Source: Laspinema olomoucense D3b | Lineage (GTDB): Bacteria; Cyanobacteriota; Cyanobacteriia; Cyanobacteriales; Laspinemataceae | Length of the DNA stretch: 64,000 nucleotides | Assembly: GCF_025370785.1 (NCBI RefSeq) | Contig: NZ_JAMXFA010000015.1 | Coordinates: forward strand, 53,945 to 117,944 | Reading direction: 5' to 3' | In this document: positions 36,900-46,012 of the stretch, in pieces | Numbering within the stretch: the stretch's first letter is position 1 | Layout of the letters: every line of letters begins with the position of its first letter | Notes under the pieces: generated by a model | What the model was told of the DNA's origin: nothing | The model's input: the letters and a program-made list of their open reading frames with translations, nothing else | Databases searched by the model: none | Made by a program: the position numbers and the translations under genes

Positions 36900-37371
36900 C
36901 GTAACACTCTCCTTGCTGAAGCTGATTAGATAGTGAGTTTAATTATAAACGCCAGCTCAAGCGAAAGTGTAAAATTTGATCACTTTCCATAATGAGAATT
37001 TCTTCTAGTTCCTATAAACGATTCTCAAGATAAGATTGATTACACAAGTGGGCTTTCGCTCTGAGCAAGTTTCTATAGACAGCAAGCGTTTCAGGGTTTT
37101 TATGATTTTTTTGTCCTCTTGGGTTATAATCTAAATTGGAAGTTCCGTGCCTTCTTTAACGAATGTCTGCCTCTGAGTAGAGAGGGAAAAGAGGAGTCTG
37201 TCTCACTCATCAAAAAACCTTTCACATTAAGTATAACATAACCGAAAGATTCTGGCCTTTGCTTTCTTTATGTGAGTTAGCTCAGTAATACAGGATTAGA
37301 TCCCAGGGACAAGGAACCGGGTTTTTGACCCAGATGGGGAGTTAGATGGCAAAGTATGATGAAAAATCCGG
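36900..37371. other. Intergenic region in a decayed, AT-rich segment
   Basis: No gene. TGAGAAT (36993) and ATTCTCA (37021) form a spaced inverted repeat. A degenerate repeat copy (AAGGAACCGGGTTTTTG) lies at 37311-37327. TTATAATC at 37123 could be a -10 element. Confidence 0.45.
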
Positions 37372-37578
37372 TTATTTAACCCAATCCTTTACGCAGTGCT
37401 CCCTTGAACTCTTGTTAAATACCTCCAGGAACTGATGACAGACCTTCGCACACCTTTGACAAGGTGGGTTGTAATGTCTCACACATTGTTCCCAACAAGC
37501 TGCGCTGAGGCCCATGCAGGCGCGAGAGCCTTGTGCAATAAAGTGAGGATATGAGTCATCAAACTGGCAATACTCCAG
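37372..37578 (-). pseudogene. Cys-rich DUF326-like copper-binding bundle, probably truncated
   Basis: About 69 residues from ATG 37578. Seven cysteines follow the style of DUF326/Csp four-helix copper proteins: CQFDDSYPHFIAQGSRAC, then AACWEQCVRHY, CQRCAKVCHQFLE and HC. The family is normally 100-110 residues, and the first helix with its Cys pairs is missing here; the frame upstream runs only to a TTG at 37614. It lies beside a broken transposase in an AT-rich segment. I call it a remnant, but a short functional version is possible. Confidence 0.4.
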
Positions 37579-37925
37579 CATATTTAAGAGCAATCGGGGA
37601 ATAAGTGAGCGCAATCGGGCCTATTTCTAATACATTCCTCGGCCCACGGCTCACATCAGCTTGCACATAAGCCAACCAAACTTAATAGTTAGGCAATTCT
37701 TGGGGTATGGGTCGTCCTAAATATGTAATGACACTCATAAATTGCTGATAAAAACTCAGCAGTTTTGTAAAAGACAAGAGTAAAAACAATCTTTTTTAAT
37801 AACCTAAGCTTAGTAAAATTCTTTAAAAGAATATTATTGCCCAAGGTAAAATGTTAAATTAAAGTCACGAATTTTAGAGGAATTAAGACCTAAAAAAATT
37901 GATAAATTCTCAACCCGCCCCAAAA

Positions 37926-38649
37926 TTTAATGACATTGAAGACTCTAACCCAGTCTGTCTTAAATGGGACTCTCATAACATCCATAAAAATGGTCATATT
38001 CATAATGGCAACCCAAACAATGTAAAGATAGCGGGCGACAGTTTGTAGAGGGAAACACCAAAAAATATATTCCTAATTCCCTCCAAACTCTGGTTAATAA
38101 ACTCTTACTTGAGAGAATATCTTTGGCTGGTATATGTAGAACTCTTGAAATTTCAGGAACTTAGCTTCAAGAATACGTGAATACCAAGTATGGCAAGGTT
38201 TCTCGACCACTTAAAGTATCAGCTAAAACCCCATGAAACGCCAGTAATATGATGAAATTGGGTCTGATTTTCAAAACAAAGAAAATCAACAATGGGTTTG
38301 GCTTACTCTAGATTTAAAAGCCCGAGAAATTGTTGGATGTTATGTAAAAGATCGCAGTGAAAACTCAGCACAAAAATTATGGGAGTCCTTACCCCCTGTT
38401 TATCGCCAATGTGGTGTTGGTTATACCTATTTTTGGCAAGGATATGAATGTGTATTGCCTAAAAAACGACATAAAGCTGTGAGCAAACGTAGCGGTAAAA
38501 CTAGCCATATTGAACGCTTTAATAATACCTTGAGACAGCGAACTTCGCGGCTTGTTAGAAAACCTTTATCTTTTTCTAACAAATTAGAAAATCATATTGG
38601 AGCTTTATGGTATTTTATTCATGATTATAACGAATCATTACATATTTAG
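37926..38649 (+). pseudogene. IS1 family transposase, broken by frameshifts and a stop
   Basis: Three consecutive pieces in different frames together match an IS1 transposase. First, a zinc-finger-like start (DSHNIHKNGHIHNG, near 37968-38009). Second, RQFVEG through NKLLLERISLAGICRTLE to a TAG at 38162 where Trp is expected, continuing LQEYVNTKY. Third, from about 38251, DEIGSDF...WVWLTLDLKAREIVGCYV to the C-terminus (HIERFNNTLRQRTSRLVRK, ENHIGALWYFIHDYNE). The second catalytic Asp is replaced by Tyr (GYTYFW). It is inactive. Terminal inverted repeats were not located. Confidence 0.85.
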
Positions 38650-38799
38650 GACTACCCCCTAGAACTACCGTATGACGAAACGGGGGAACATTATGCCACT
38701 TTTTTGCCTGCGGAAGTATCTGGGGAATATAAGGTGGCAATTCTCACCGATATTCAGGGGAAAAAAGTTAATGGGCGGTTTACGTTCAATCGGGAGTAG
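38650..38799 (+). pseudogene. 3' fragment of an unidentified gene
   Basis: Directly after the transposase stop, in the same frame, 49 sense codons run to a TAG at 38797. The peptide (LPYDETGEHYATFLPAEVSG ... ILTDIQGKKVNGRFTFNRE) looks like a beta-rich C-terminal domain. It has no start of its own, so it is probably the tail of a gene cut by the IS insertion or by deletion. I cannot name the family. Confidence 0.4.
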
Positions 38800-39114
38800 G
38801 GGTGATCGGGCACCCGACGGGGAGATGTTACGGTTGACTGGAAATTAAATTAGACTAAATCCGGTTGTCTCCAGTCCGTTTTCTCTCGAATTTCCTCCCC
38901 ACCCGTGAGGGTGCAGGTTAAAGCAAATAAAAAAGCTCAGATATTGAATATCTGAGCTTTTTTGGTTTAAGCTATCAGACGAAAAGGTTTCGTCTTATGG
39001 GTTTCCAGAAAAAAACTCTCCGATTGTGAGTATAGGATACAGGTACTGAAGGTTTCACTGCCTCTATCCTTATCGTTCCGGAGGTTTCATCGTTTGGAGT
39101 TCCACTAATCTAGC
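38800..39114. other. 3' region of the RNA-binding protein gene
   Basis: No gene in 315 bases. It holds the strong terminator at 38929-38963; the stretch 38964-39114 is presumably a 3' UTR of about 150 bases. Confidence 0.6.
38929..38963 (-). terminator. Strong bidirectional intrinsic terminator
   Basis: AAAAAAGCTCAGATATT and AATATCTGAGCTTTTTT are perfect 17-base arms around one base, with T-runs on both strands. It is the likely end of the minus-strand RNA-binding protein transcript. Confidence 0.9.
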
Positions 39115-39435
39115 TTAGTAGCCTTTCGAGAAGTTGTTGCGACGACCACCGCGACCACCGCCGCCACCGCCGCCCCCAAAGGAGCCTCGGTCTTCACGGG
39201 GTTTGGCCTTGTTAACTTTCATATCGCGGCCCATCCACTCAGCCCCATCAAGGGCTTCAATGGCAGCGGTTTCTTCAGTTTCAGTGGCCATTTCCACAAA
39301 GGCAAAGCCGCGCACGCGACCTGTTTCCCGGTCGGTGGGCAGATTCACGCGCTTAACAGAGCCGTATTCTGCAAATACGGCGCTCAGATCTTCTTGGGTA
39401 ACTTCATAAGAAAGATTACCAACGTAAATAGACAT
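39115..39435 (-). CDS. RRM-type glycine-rich RNA-binding protein
   Basis: 106 residues. A single RRM (1-80) has RNP2 IYVGNL (3-8) and RNP1 RGFAFVEM (42-49), followed by a glycine-rich tail (GGGGGGGGRGGRRNN). This is the cyanobacterial Rbp type; several members are cold-induced and act in mRNA localisation or stability. The Gly-rich tail distinguishes it from the tailless RbpD kind. ATG 39435 is secure. Long untranslated stretches flank the gene, as known for cold-regulated rbp genes. Confidence 0.93.
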   Translation of the reverse strand: MSIYVGNLSYEVTQEDLSAVFAEYGSVKRVNLPTDRETGRVRGFAFVEMATETEETAAIEALDGAEWMGRDMKVNKAKPREDRGSFGGGGGGGGRGGRRNNFSKGY

Positions 39436-40426
39436 GGACTAACTCCAAAATTCAACGGATGTAGAGGTCAAGTTTTCGGAGAGAAGCCTGTCCAGACGAA
39501 AGGGAGAAATACCTATCAATACTCGAAACAAACACTGCAACCGAATTTCAATCTCATCCATAAGAATAACACAGTTTTTTGAGTTTGGGTAAAGCTATCG
39601 GTAGTTTTTGCTAAAATTGGCTGAAACCCTTTACCCGGGGTATTTTATACTATAAAAATTCCCTGACGATCGCCTCCTTTTTGGGGGCAAATGTCGCCGC
39701 ATCAATCCCTCACCCCTCAACATCCCAGAAGGGTTCTTGAGTCATTTTAGGAATCTCTTACCCCTGAACCCTGAGCAAGTGACGATGGAAAATGCTGGCA
39801 ACAGGACAGGGGGAGACCTGTAGATCGGCGGCCCTTTGAACTTTACAACTGTGCGATCGCCTCTCTAGGGAGGTGGGTCAATTCATGTCCTGCCCTTCAT
39901 CATTAGGATCTAGTCCCAAGGCAGTCGATAGGGTGGGCTTTCCCAAGCAATACCCAGCGGGCCCCTTTTTCGGTGCAACTGTTTTCTGTTTTCGATGTTG
40001 GTTCTATATATATAGCGTAGCGGGGACATCTTCTATGCACTCTATGATCAAATGCATCTCGATAGGTATAAATCTATAGAGATGCATTCGCGACCGGATC
40101 AGCGCTGAGCCTCTTTTTTTTAGGGCTAAAAAATTTCTACCCAACGCCCTTGACATTTATCCCACCTTTATGATTTTTTATGACTCCCTCGGGAGGAGCC
40201 GTCCGGGTTAACCCTTCATGTCCCGGACCGGGTGAGTGCAAATTTTCTGCAAAAATCTGGCCCAAACCTGCCTATAATCAAGAGTAGAGCGGTATGGACA
40301 ATGGGGGGCTTCCAATTTCGAGACCCCGGAATTACTTCGGTAAATTTTACGATTAAAGTTTTACCAACCACAGAAAAATATGGTATTCTGGCTAACATCA
40401 TCTTAAAAACGTCTCCCAAAAGAAAG
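39436..40426. other. Long intergenic region, possible 5' leaders and a hairpin
   Basis: About 990 bases. The first part is probably the leader and promoter of the rbp gene. A hairpin lies at 40051-40088, and TATAAT at 40273 could be a -10 element of the TPR gene. A 68-codon open frame (39873-40079) has no coding character. The frame of the TPR gene is open through 40232-40426, but that part lacks TPR or other motifs. Confidence 0.5.
40051..40088 (+). other. Isolated stem-loop
   Basis: AATGCATCTC/GAGATGCATT plus ATAG/CTAT form a 15-position stem with one mismatch and an 8-base loop. A run of eight T follows some 24 bases later (40113). Too far for a classical terminator; a small-RNA 3' end or regulatory leader is possible. 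Confidence 0.35.
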
Positions 40427-41314
40427 ATGTCAAATTTCATAACTTGTGCTAGGGGCCTAGAGGTTGAGTTTTTCTTTCGGAAAGGATTAAGCCTGAGTGA
40501 AGCGGGAAACTATACAGGAGCGATCGCCAGCTACGACAAAGCTCTCGAACTAGAACCCAATACAGATGAAATCTGGTACTGTCGCGGCAATGCGCTGTAC
40601 AACTTGGGGCGGACTAATCCTGCCATCAAAAGCTACGACATGGCGCTAGATCTAAATCCGGGCTGTTACCAGGCCCTGATCAATCGCGGCAACGCCCTGG
40701 ATGACAGCGGACGCCACCAGGAAGCCGTGGAGAGCTACGATCGCGTCTTACGGCTCAAACCCGATCATCATCGCACCTGGAATAATCGGGGCATCGCCCT
40801 CGGGAACTTAGGTAAATATGACGAAGCGATCGCCAGCTATGATCGGGCGATCGAATTCAAACCGGACTATTCCCGCGCCTGGTATCATCGAGGACTGGCC
40901 CTCAAAAGCATGGGACTGACGGAAAAAACCTTAGCCTGTTATGACAAAGCCTTGGCCTCACAACCGGACTTCTACGAAGTGTGGAACAATCGTGGGAACA
41001 CTTTATACTTGTTAAAGCGATATTCCGAAGCGATCGCCAGCTACGACAAAGCGGTACAAGCCTTCCCCAACTATCATTGGGCGTGGTACAATCGCGGTGT
41101 AGTTCTTCAAGAACTCAACCGCAATGAAGAAGCGATCGTCAGTCTAGACAAAGCTGTCAATATCAATCCCAAAAACGCCGAAGCCTGGTACTACCGTGCC
41201 TTGGCCCTAGAAGCCTTAGACTGCGCCCGTAGCGCTGCCGCCAGTTATGATAAAGCCTACGAACTCAAACCCAACCTAAACATCGACTCCTCTGTTAGCA
41301 AAAATCTCCCGTAA
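40427..41314 (+). CDS. TPR repeat protein
   Basis: About 295 residues with seven to eight tetratricopeptide repeats of the variant W-x-N/R-x-G-x-AL-x-x-L-G/N-x-x-x-x-AI-x-SYDKAL-x-x-P, for example WNNRGIALGNLGKYDEAIASYDRAIEFKPD. No signal peptide, so it is probably cytoplasmic. The ATG at 40427 is chosen because the repeats begin 18 residues later; the frame is open to a GTG at 40232, with a TATAAT inside that stretch arguing against the longer form. Function beyond protein binding cannot be stated. It precedes cbiD by 105 bases. Confidence 0.8.
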   Translation: MSNFITCARGLEVEFFFRKGLSLSEAGNYTGAIASYDKALELEPNTDEIWYCRGNALYNLGRTNPAIKSYDMALDLNPGCYQALINRGNALDDSGRHQEAVESYDRVLRLKPDHHRTWNNRGIALGNLGKYDEAIASYDRAIEFKPDYSRAWYHRGLALKSMGLTEKTLACYDKALASQPDFYEVWNNRGNTLYLLKRYSEAIASYDKAVQAFPNYHWAWYNRGVVLQELNRNEEAIVSLDKAVNINPKNAEAWYYRALALEALDCARSAAASYDKAYELKPNLNIDSSVSKNLP

Positions 41315-41419
41315 TTCCAGAGCATTCCCAGCAGCCAACTGCGATCGGGCTTGAACAATCCCTGATCAACCCCGAATAAAACCCTCGAATCAATTCTCTC
41401 GGTCCTTGGCCCTCTTAAC

Positions 41420-42517
41420 ATGGCAAAAACCGGCTACACCCTACCCGTTTTCGCCGTGGCTGCGGCGAAAGCGGCCCTGATGGTGCTTTCTCCAGGTGCA
41501 GAGGCCCCAAAAACTGTCACCCTTGACCTGATTCCCGAATCCGGCGAGATTCCCATCCACCAAGTGGCCCCACTCGATGCCACCTGTGCCCTAGGTATCA
41601 CCCTCAGCGATCCGGGGGATAATCTCGACTTGACTCGAAATACTCCCATTTGGGCATGGGTGAAATGGACCCCCCGGCAAACCCAACCCTTAATCTTAGA
41701 AGCCGGTGAAGGATTAGGCAAAACCCTAACAGGAGAACCCGCCATTTATCACTATGCGCGGCAACTGTTTGAGCGCAATTTATTCCCCTTAATTCCCGAC
41801 GATAAAACCCTGAGTGTCTCCATCATTTTACCCGAAGGACGGCAACTCGCCAGCCGTACTTCTAACGCGGCTTTTGGTATCTTAGAGGGCCTCGCCTTAC
41901 TCGGAACCAGTGGAATTTCTCAACCCCTGTCCTCTGCGGATCATCTCGATGAATTTCGCCAAGATTTGCAGTGTAAAGTTAAAAATTCCCCTCATTTAAC
42001 GTTCTGCATTGGTAATAATGGTCTAGTGGTAGCCCAACGATTAGGAATTCCCGAATCAGCGATCGTCCAAACGGGAAACTGGATCGGGGCGCTGTTAGTT
42101 GAAGCAGGATTGCAGGGTGCAGAATCTATCCGGTTACTGGGATATCAAGGAAAACTGATTAAATTAGCCGGGGGAATTTTTAATACCTCCAGCCATATTG
42201 CGGATGGTAAATTAGAAATTATCAGTGCCGCAGTTGTTCGGGCGGGGGGAGATATGGCGACGGTAGAAGCGGTTTTAAATGCTAAAACGGCTGATGCTGC
42301 TTATTTGGAAATCAAGGAACGAGGACTGGCGGAGTTAGTTTTTAATAATTTGGCGGACAAAATTAGTCAGAATGCTAAGAATTATGTTAAAAAATATGCT
42401 GATTCCGCTTTAGAAATTGTCACGATTTTATTTGACCGGAAAGGGGAAATTATTACTCAAAACAATCCCTCTCTGGGGTTAGGGAAGGGGACTGGAAGTA
42501 GAGGGAGTGGGGGGTAA
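41420..42517 (+). CDS. cbiD: Cobalt-precorrin-5B (C1)-methyltransferase CbiD
   Basis: 365 residues, the normal size. Family landmarks: GYTLPVFAVAAAKAAL near the start, RTSNAAFGILEGLALLGTSGI (about 146-166), GNNGLVVAQ, TGNWIGALL and GKLIKLAGGIFNTSSHIADGK. CbiD methylates C-1 of the corrin ring in the anaerobic B12 route and uses SAM. ATG 41420 fits. With cobO elsewhere in the window this supports a B12-making organism, or pseudocobalamin as in most cyanobacteria. The last 15 residues (GLGKGTGSRGSGG) are low-complexity. Confidence 0.95.
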   Translation: MAKTGYTLPVFAVAAAKAALMVLSPGAEAPKTVTLDLIPESGEIPIHQVAPLDATCALGITLSDPGDNLDLTRNTPIWAWVKWTPRQTQPLILEAGEGLGKTLTGEPAIYHYARQLFERNLFPLIPDDKTLSVSIILPEGRQLASRTSNAAFGILEGLALLGTSGISQPLSSADHLDEFRQDLQCKVKNSPHLTFCIGNNGLVVAQRLGIPESAIVQTGNWIGALLVEAGLQGAESIRLLGYQGKLIKLAGGIFNTSSHIADGKLEIISAAVVRAGGDMATVEAVLNAKTADAAYLEIKERGLAELVFNNLADKISQNAKNYVKKYADSALEIVTILFDRKGEIITQNNPSLGLGKGTGSRGSGG

Positions 42518-42522
42518 AGAAC

Positions 42523-42978
42523 TTACAACCGATCGCGATCGCCCATCCTAGTTTCCCGACTTTGGGGTTCCAAGGGGGGGATCGGTTCCCGGGAAGAGTG
42601 TTGCAACAACACAAATGGAATCGTGAGAACCCCGACAATCATCACCGTTGCTGCAGTTAACCAAACCATCCAGCGACTGGGTTCATAGGCGCTAAATTCG
42701 ATTTGTTGAAAGACTCGATTGTAGCGCCAGACGGATAAGGGAATAAAAATAATTCCCATAATGACCAATGCTACACCGAGGGTTTGGGAATTCATGGCGA
42801 TCGCCGGTCCCGACTCCGGTTCACCCGTCACACTGGCTTGTAACTCTTGTAAAAATAAACCAAAACGAGCGATCGCAAATCCAAAGCCAATCATGCCAAT
42901 AGAGGTCCGCAACCAAGCTAAAAACGTGCGTTCATTCGCTTGATGTTCTCGCTGTCGGTCTATTTTGTCCTGAGTCAT
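42523..42978 (-). CDS. DUF202 (YidH) family membrane protein
   Basis: 151 residues from ATG 42978, with GGGGAG 5 bases upstream. The N-terminus DRQREHQANERTFLAWLRTSIGMIGFGFAIARFG is the DUF202 hallmark; three membrane helices follow (about 28-45, 70-90, 107-127). Family function is unknown. The frame is open another 48 codons upstream, but these overlap the yajQ end and are not conserved. It is convergent with cbiD, with 5 bases between stops. Confidence 0.88.
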   Translation of the reverse strand: MTQDKIDRQREHQANERTFLAWLRTSIGMIGFGFAIARFGLFLQELQASVTGEPESGPAIAMNSQTLGVALVIMGIIFIPLSVWRYNRVFQQIEFSAYEPSRWMVWLTAATVMIVGVLTIPFVLLQHSSREPIPPLEPQSRETRMGDRDRL

Positions 42979-43085
42979 CGCCACTCCCCTGCACTTGAAG
43001 TTCCCTTCAACAGTGCGAGTCAGATCAAATGCAAGGCGATCGCACCGTTTCTCCTGAATTTTTCGGAACTTCTCACCCCACCCTG

Positions 43086-43577
43086 TTACCGATAGTTGGT
43101 AAACTGTAAGGCTACCGGCCAATCTGCTTGTTTAATCAACTGCATCGCTTCTTGCAAGTCATCTTTCGACTTACTAGAAACCCGCACCGCATCCCCTTGA
43201 ATTGAGCCTTGAACCTTCTTCAATTCATCCCGAAGTAACTTCGTGATTTGTTTCCCCACCTCTTGGGCGATGCCTTTTTTGAGCTTAATCACCTGACGGA
43301 TTCGGTTACCACTGGCGGATTCCTCCTTGCCATAGTCGAAAATTTTTAAAGATAAATTTCGCTTGACCGCCTTTTGTTGTAGAACCGAATGCACCGCATC
43401 CAGCGTCATTTTACTATTAGTATTGATGACAATTTCATCCTCCCCCAGTTCAACCGTCGTATTGGTATCTTTGAGGTCGTAACGGCTGGTAATTTCGCGA
43501 TTTGTTTGGTCTATGGTGTTAACAAGTTCCTGCCGGTCAAAATCGCTGACAATATCAAAAGAATAGGTTGAAGCCAT
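43086..43577 (-). CDS. yajQ: YajQ family nucleotide/c-di-GMP-binding protein
   Basis: 163 residues. The complete text fits Yaj[99 protein letters not shown] and [12 protein letters not shown]. It has two ferredoxin-like RNA/nucleotide-binding halves; in some bacteria it binds cyclic di-GMP and alters transcription. Upstream of DUF202 on the same strand, 107 bases apart. Confidence 0.95.
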   Translation of the reverse strand: MASTYSFDIVSDFDRQELVNTIDQTNREITSRYDLKDTNTTVELGEDEIVINTNSKMTLDAVHSVLQQKAVKRNLSLKIFDYGKEESASGNRIRQVIKLKKGIAQEVGKQITKLLRDELKKVQGSIQGDAVRVSSKSKDDLQEAMQLIKQADWPVALQFTNYR

Positions 43578-43901
43578 GAATAAAACGTGACTAATTATCC
43601 GTACAACTACAAATTACTAGAACATCAAACCACTCGAAGAGGGGGACAAACTGCCAGTGCCAAACATCAGCGATCGCCTCCGTTAGTTCGCCTTGCAACG
43701 TTCTTCAGGAAATTGGACGAATCGAGTAGCCTCGGGGCCATTGCCTGGGAGTCTTTAAACAATAACTGACCTAGGCAACGGCAGTTTCATCTCTTCTTCG
43801 CGGGGGGAATTTTAGAGTAAAACGGGAACAGACACAAGCGGATCCAAACGCCAAATGGGAAATCCGATCGCAGGGTCAAGCCTAGGTGAACGAGGATGCC
43901 C
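43578..43901. other. Intergenic region, nothing definite
   Basis: 324 bases between two minus-strand genes. A 60-codon plus-strand open frame has no family likeness. No hairpin terminator was found. Confidence 0.5.
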
Positions 43902-44408
43902 TTAATCAAAATAGAACAACGTCACCAGTCGGCGTTGTTCCTCCGCATCCTGACAAGTTTGCAGCAGCGTGTGGCTATCATGGAATGCAAAGCAGATTAA
44001 CTGCTGACAGCGAGAGACAATTTCCAAATTGCACAAAGCACTGGCTTCGGCTAAGGATAAATGGTCATTCGCCGGATTTTCCACCAAGTGGATCACCTTT
44101 TCGAGTTGCTCGCGCGACTCGCGGGGTTGACGATCCAGGCTTTGGGGCAGAATCACCGTCAGCATATTGGGATCTGCCTTCATCGCGCCTTTAATCGCAG
44201 CAGAATTGGTGCCGGTGGCACCGGAAGTCAGAATTCGATTCCCTTCCAAGACCAAAGCATAGGTCATCCGCTCAATCAGAGCTTGATGGGTAATCGGAAC
44301 GTGACGGGAACCCAAGAGGGAAATCCGTTTAGAACCCGTTTGCTGGATCGAGGCCAGTTCCTGTGCCAGAGTATCGATCCCGGGTGATGTGTCTATTGAT
44401 TGACTCAA
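43902..44408 (-). CDS. DprA-like (DNA recombination-mediator protein A) Rossmann-fold protein
   Basis: 168 residues. The Rossmann-type core has RISLLGSRHVPITHQ, ILTSGATGTNSAAIKGA and LTVILPQSL, as in DprA/LOG-like proteins, but without the C-terminal winged helix or the SAM domain of canonical DprA. Cyanobacterial databases carry this short family under the DNA recombination-mediator name; the activity is not established. The start is TTG 44408, the only option giving the complete first strand. Convergence with nothing; the carotenoid oxygenase gene diverges from it. Confidence 0.75.
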   Translation of the reverse strand: MSQSIDTSPGIDTLAQELASIQQTGSKRISLLGSRHVPITHQALIERMTYALVLEGNRILTSGATGTNSAAIKGAMKADPNMLTVILPQSLDRQPRESREQLEKVIHLVENPANDHLSLAEASALCNLEIVSRCQQLICFAFHDSHTLLQTCQDAEEQRRLVTLFYFD

Positions 44409-44488
44409 AGACGGTAAGAAATAACTAGAACAACGCAGTTATTTTAGCAAAGATAAGACCAAGTACGATAAATAGATTGAAAATAGCC

Positions 44489-45928
44489 ATGAAAAGTATT
44501 AGTAAACCGGAAATCCGAGAGAAAAGTTGGACAAGGGCGATCGCCACCCCCGCCCAAGAATTTCCCCTAACTCCCCTCAAAATCATCGCCGGAAACCTCC
44601 CCCCCGGATTGCGCGGAACCCTGTACCGCAATGGTCCAGGGCGTCTGACCCGAGGGGAAACCCGCGTCGGACATTGGTTTGATGGGGATGGAGCAATTTT
44701 AGGCGTTCACTTTACCGGCACAGACAGCCGCGCCCTTTACCGCTACGTCCAAACCGCCGGATATCAAGCCGAAGAAGCCGAGGACCGCCTGCAATTTGCC
44801 GGATATGGCACTCTTCCCCCAGGACCCTTATGGAAACGATTTGGCAAGGGGGTCAAAAATGCCGCCAATACTTCCGTAATTGCCTTACCCGATAAGCTGT
44901 TAGCCCTTTGGGAAGGGGGACATCCCCACGGATTAGATTTAGAAACCCTAGAAACCTTCGGACTAGACAACTTAGAGGGACTGGAACGCGACTGGCCCTA
45001 TTCCGCCCACCCCAAACGCGACCCCCAAACCGGGGAAATCTATAACTTCGGCGTCTCCCCGGGAAAAACCGCCCAACTGCACGTTTACCGCAGCAACAAC
45101 CAGGGGCAAATCCAACAACAGGCCGCATTTGACCTAGAGGGAATGCCCCTGATTCATGATTTTGTGATGGCGGGACCCTATTTAATTTTTGTGATTCCCC
45201 CGGTACGGATGTCGGTATTACCCGTCCTGTTGCACCTGAAAAGTTTTAGCGACTCCTTAACCTGGCATCCCGAGTTAGGGACTCAAATATTAGTGATTGA
45301 CCGTTCTAGTTTAGAACTGGTGAGTCGGGGGGAAGCGGAACCCTGGTATCAGTGGCATTTTGGCAATGGTGCCGTGAATGGCAGTGGAGAGATTAGCTTA
45401 GATGTGGTGCGCTATCAGGATTTCCAGACGAATCAATATCTCAAAGAGTTTGCCACCTTGGAGACGGAGACAGCCGCCAAAGGGACCCTCTGCCGAGTCC
45501 GAGTGAATCCCAAAACAGGAAAGGTGATAGCCACAGAGACAATAATCGATCGCCACTGTGAATTCCCCTCCGTAGATTTCCGAGAAGTGGGACAGGAGTG
45601 GCGCTATACCTATTTATCCTTGCATCGAGAGGGAGTGGAGTTAGGGCGGGAACCATTAGGGGCGATCGGACGGTTCGACTATCAAACCGGCCATCTAACC
45701 GAGGCCCCTATTCCAGAGAACTGTTATCCGAGTGAACCGATTTACGCACCAGATGGCGATCGGGCAGAACAAGGGTGGGTTTTAACGGTGGTTTATGATG
45801 CGAACCAACATCAGAGTCAAGTCTGGATTTTTGATGGCGATCGGTTGGATGAGGAACCGGAATGTCGGTTAGCGTTACCGGGGGTGATTCCGTTAGGGTT
45901 TCATGGGACTTGGAATGCGGGGAGTTAG
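44489..45928 (+). CDS. Carotenoid cleavage oxygenase (RPE65/apocarotenoid oxygenase family)
   Basis: 479 residues. The four iron-binding histidines appear in conserved settings: YSAHPKRDP, LIHDFVMAGPYLIF, YQWHFGNGA and GFHGTWN at the extreme C-terminus. Other family text includes PPGLRGTLYRNGPGR, GHWFDGDGAI and NTSVIALPDKLLALWEGG. It cleaves carotenoids or apocarotenals to retinal-type products; substrate preference is unknown. ATG 44489 is used rather than TTG 44477. A strong hairpin follows the stop. Confidence 0.93.
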   Translation: MKSISKPEIREKSWTRAIATPAQEFPLTPLKIIAGNLPPGLRGTLYRNGPGRLTRGETRVGHWFDGDGAILGVHFTGTDSRALYRYVQTAGYQAEEAEDRLQFAGYGTLPPGPLWKRFGKGVKNAANTSVIALPDKLLALWEGGHPHGLDLETLETFGLDNLEGLERDWPYSAHPKRDPQTGEIYNFGVSPGKTAQLHVYRSNNQGQIQQQAAFDLEGMPLIHDFVMAGPYLIFVIPPVRMSVLPVLLHLKSFSDSLTWHPELGTQILVIDRSSLELVSRGEAEPWYQWHFGNGAVNGSGEISLDVVRYQDFQTNQYLKEFATLETETAAKGTLCRVRVNPKTGKVIATETIIDRHCEFPSVDFREVGQEWRYTYLSLHREGVELGREPLGAIGRFDYQTGHLTEAPIPENCYPSEPIYAPDGDRAEQGWVLTVVYDANQHQSQVWIFDGDRLDEEPECRLALPGVIPLGFHGTWNAGS

Positions 45929-45934
45929 CGACAA

Positions 45935-45960
45935 CCGGCGGGGGTTTGAACCCCCGCCGG
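45935..45960 (+). terminator. GC-rich hairpin after the carotenoid oxygenase gene
   Basis: CCGGCGGGGGTT and AACCCCCGCCGG are perfect 12-base arms around TG, 6 bases after the stop. A TTTTTA run comes some 25 bases later, so termination strength is uncertain. Confidence 0.65.
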
Positions 45961-46012
45961 ATCCCGCAACTTGAGGGGGCGGGTTTTTATTTTGAAAACC
46001 AGATTTCCTAGT

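Noticed and set aside
36993..37027. Fur box (TGAGAAT...ATTCTCA)
   Set aside because: The 7-base arms are 21 bases apart, too far for a standard 19-bp Fur site, and no iron gene follows.
39873..40079. 68-codon plus-strand open frame between rbp and the TPR gene
   Set aside because: No SD, mixed hydrophobic text with no pattern, and it overlaps the isolated hairpin.
41315..41419. Cobalamin riboswitch upstream of cbiD or cobO
   Set aside because: I looked for a B12-box-like sequence in both leaders and saw none; the cbiD leader is only about 100 bases long.
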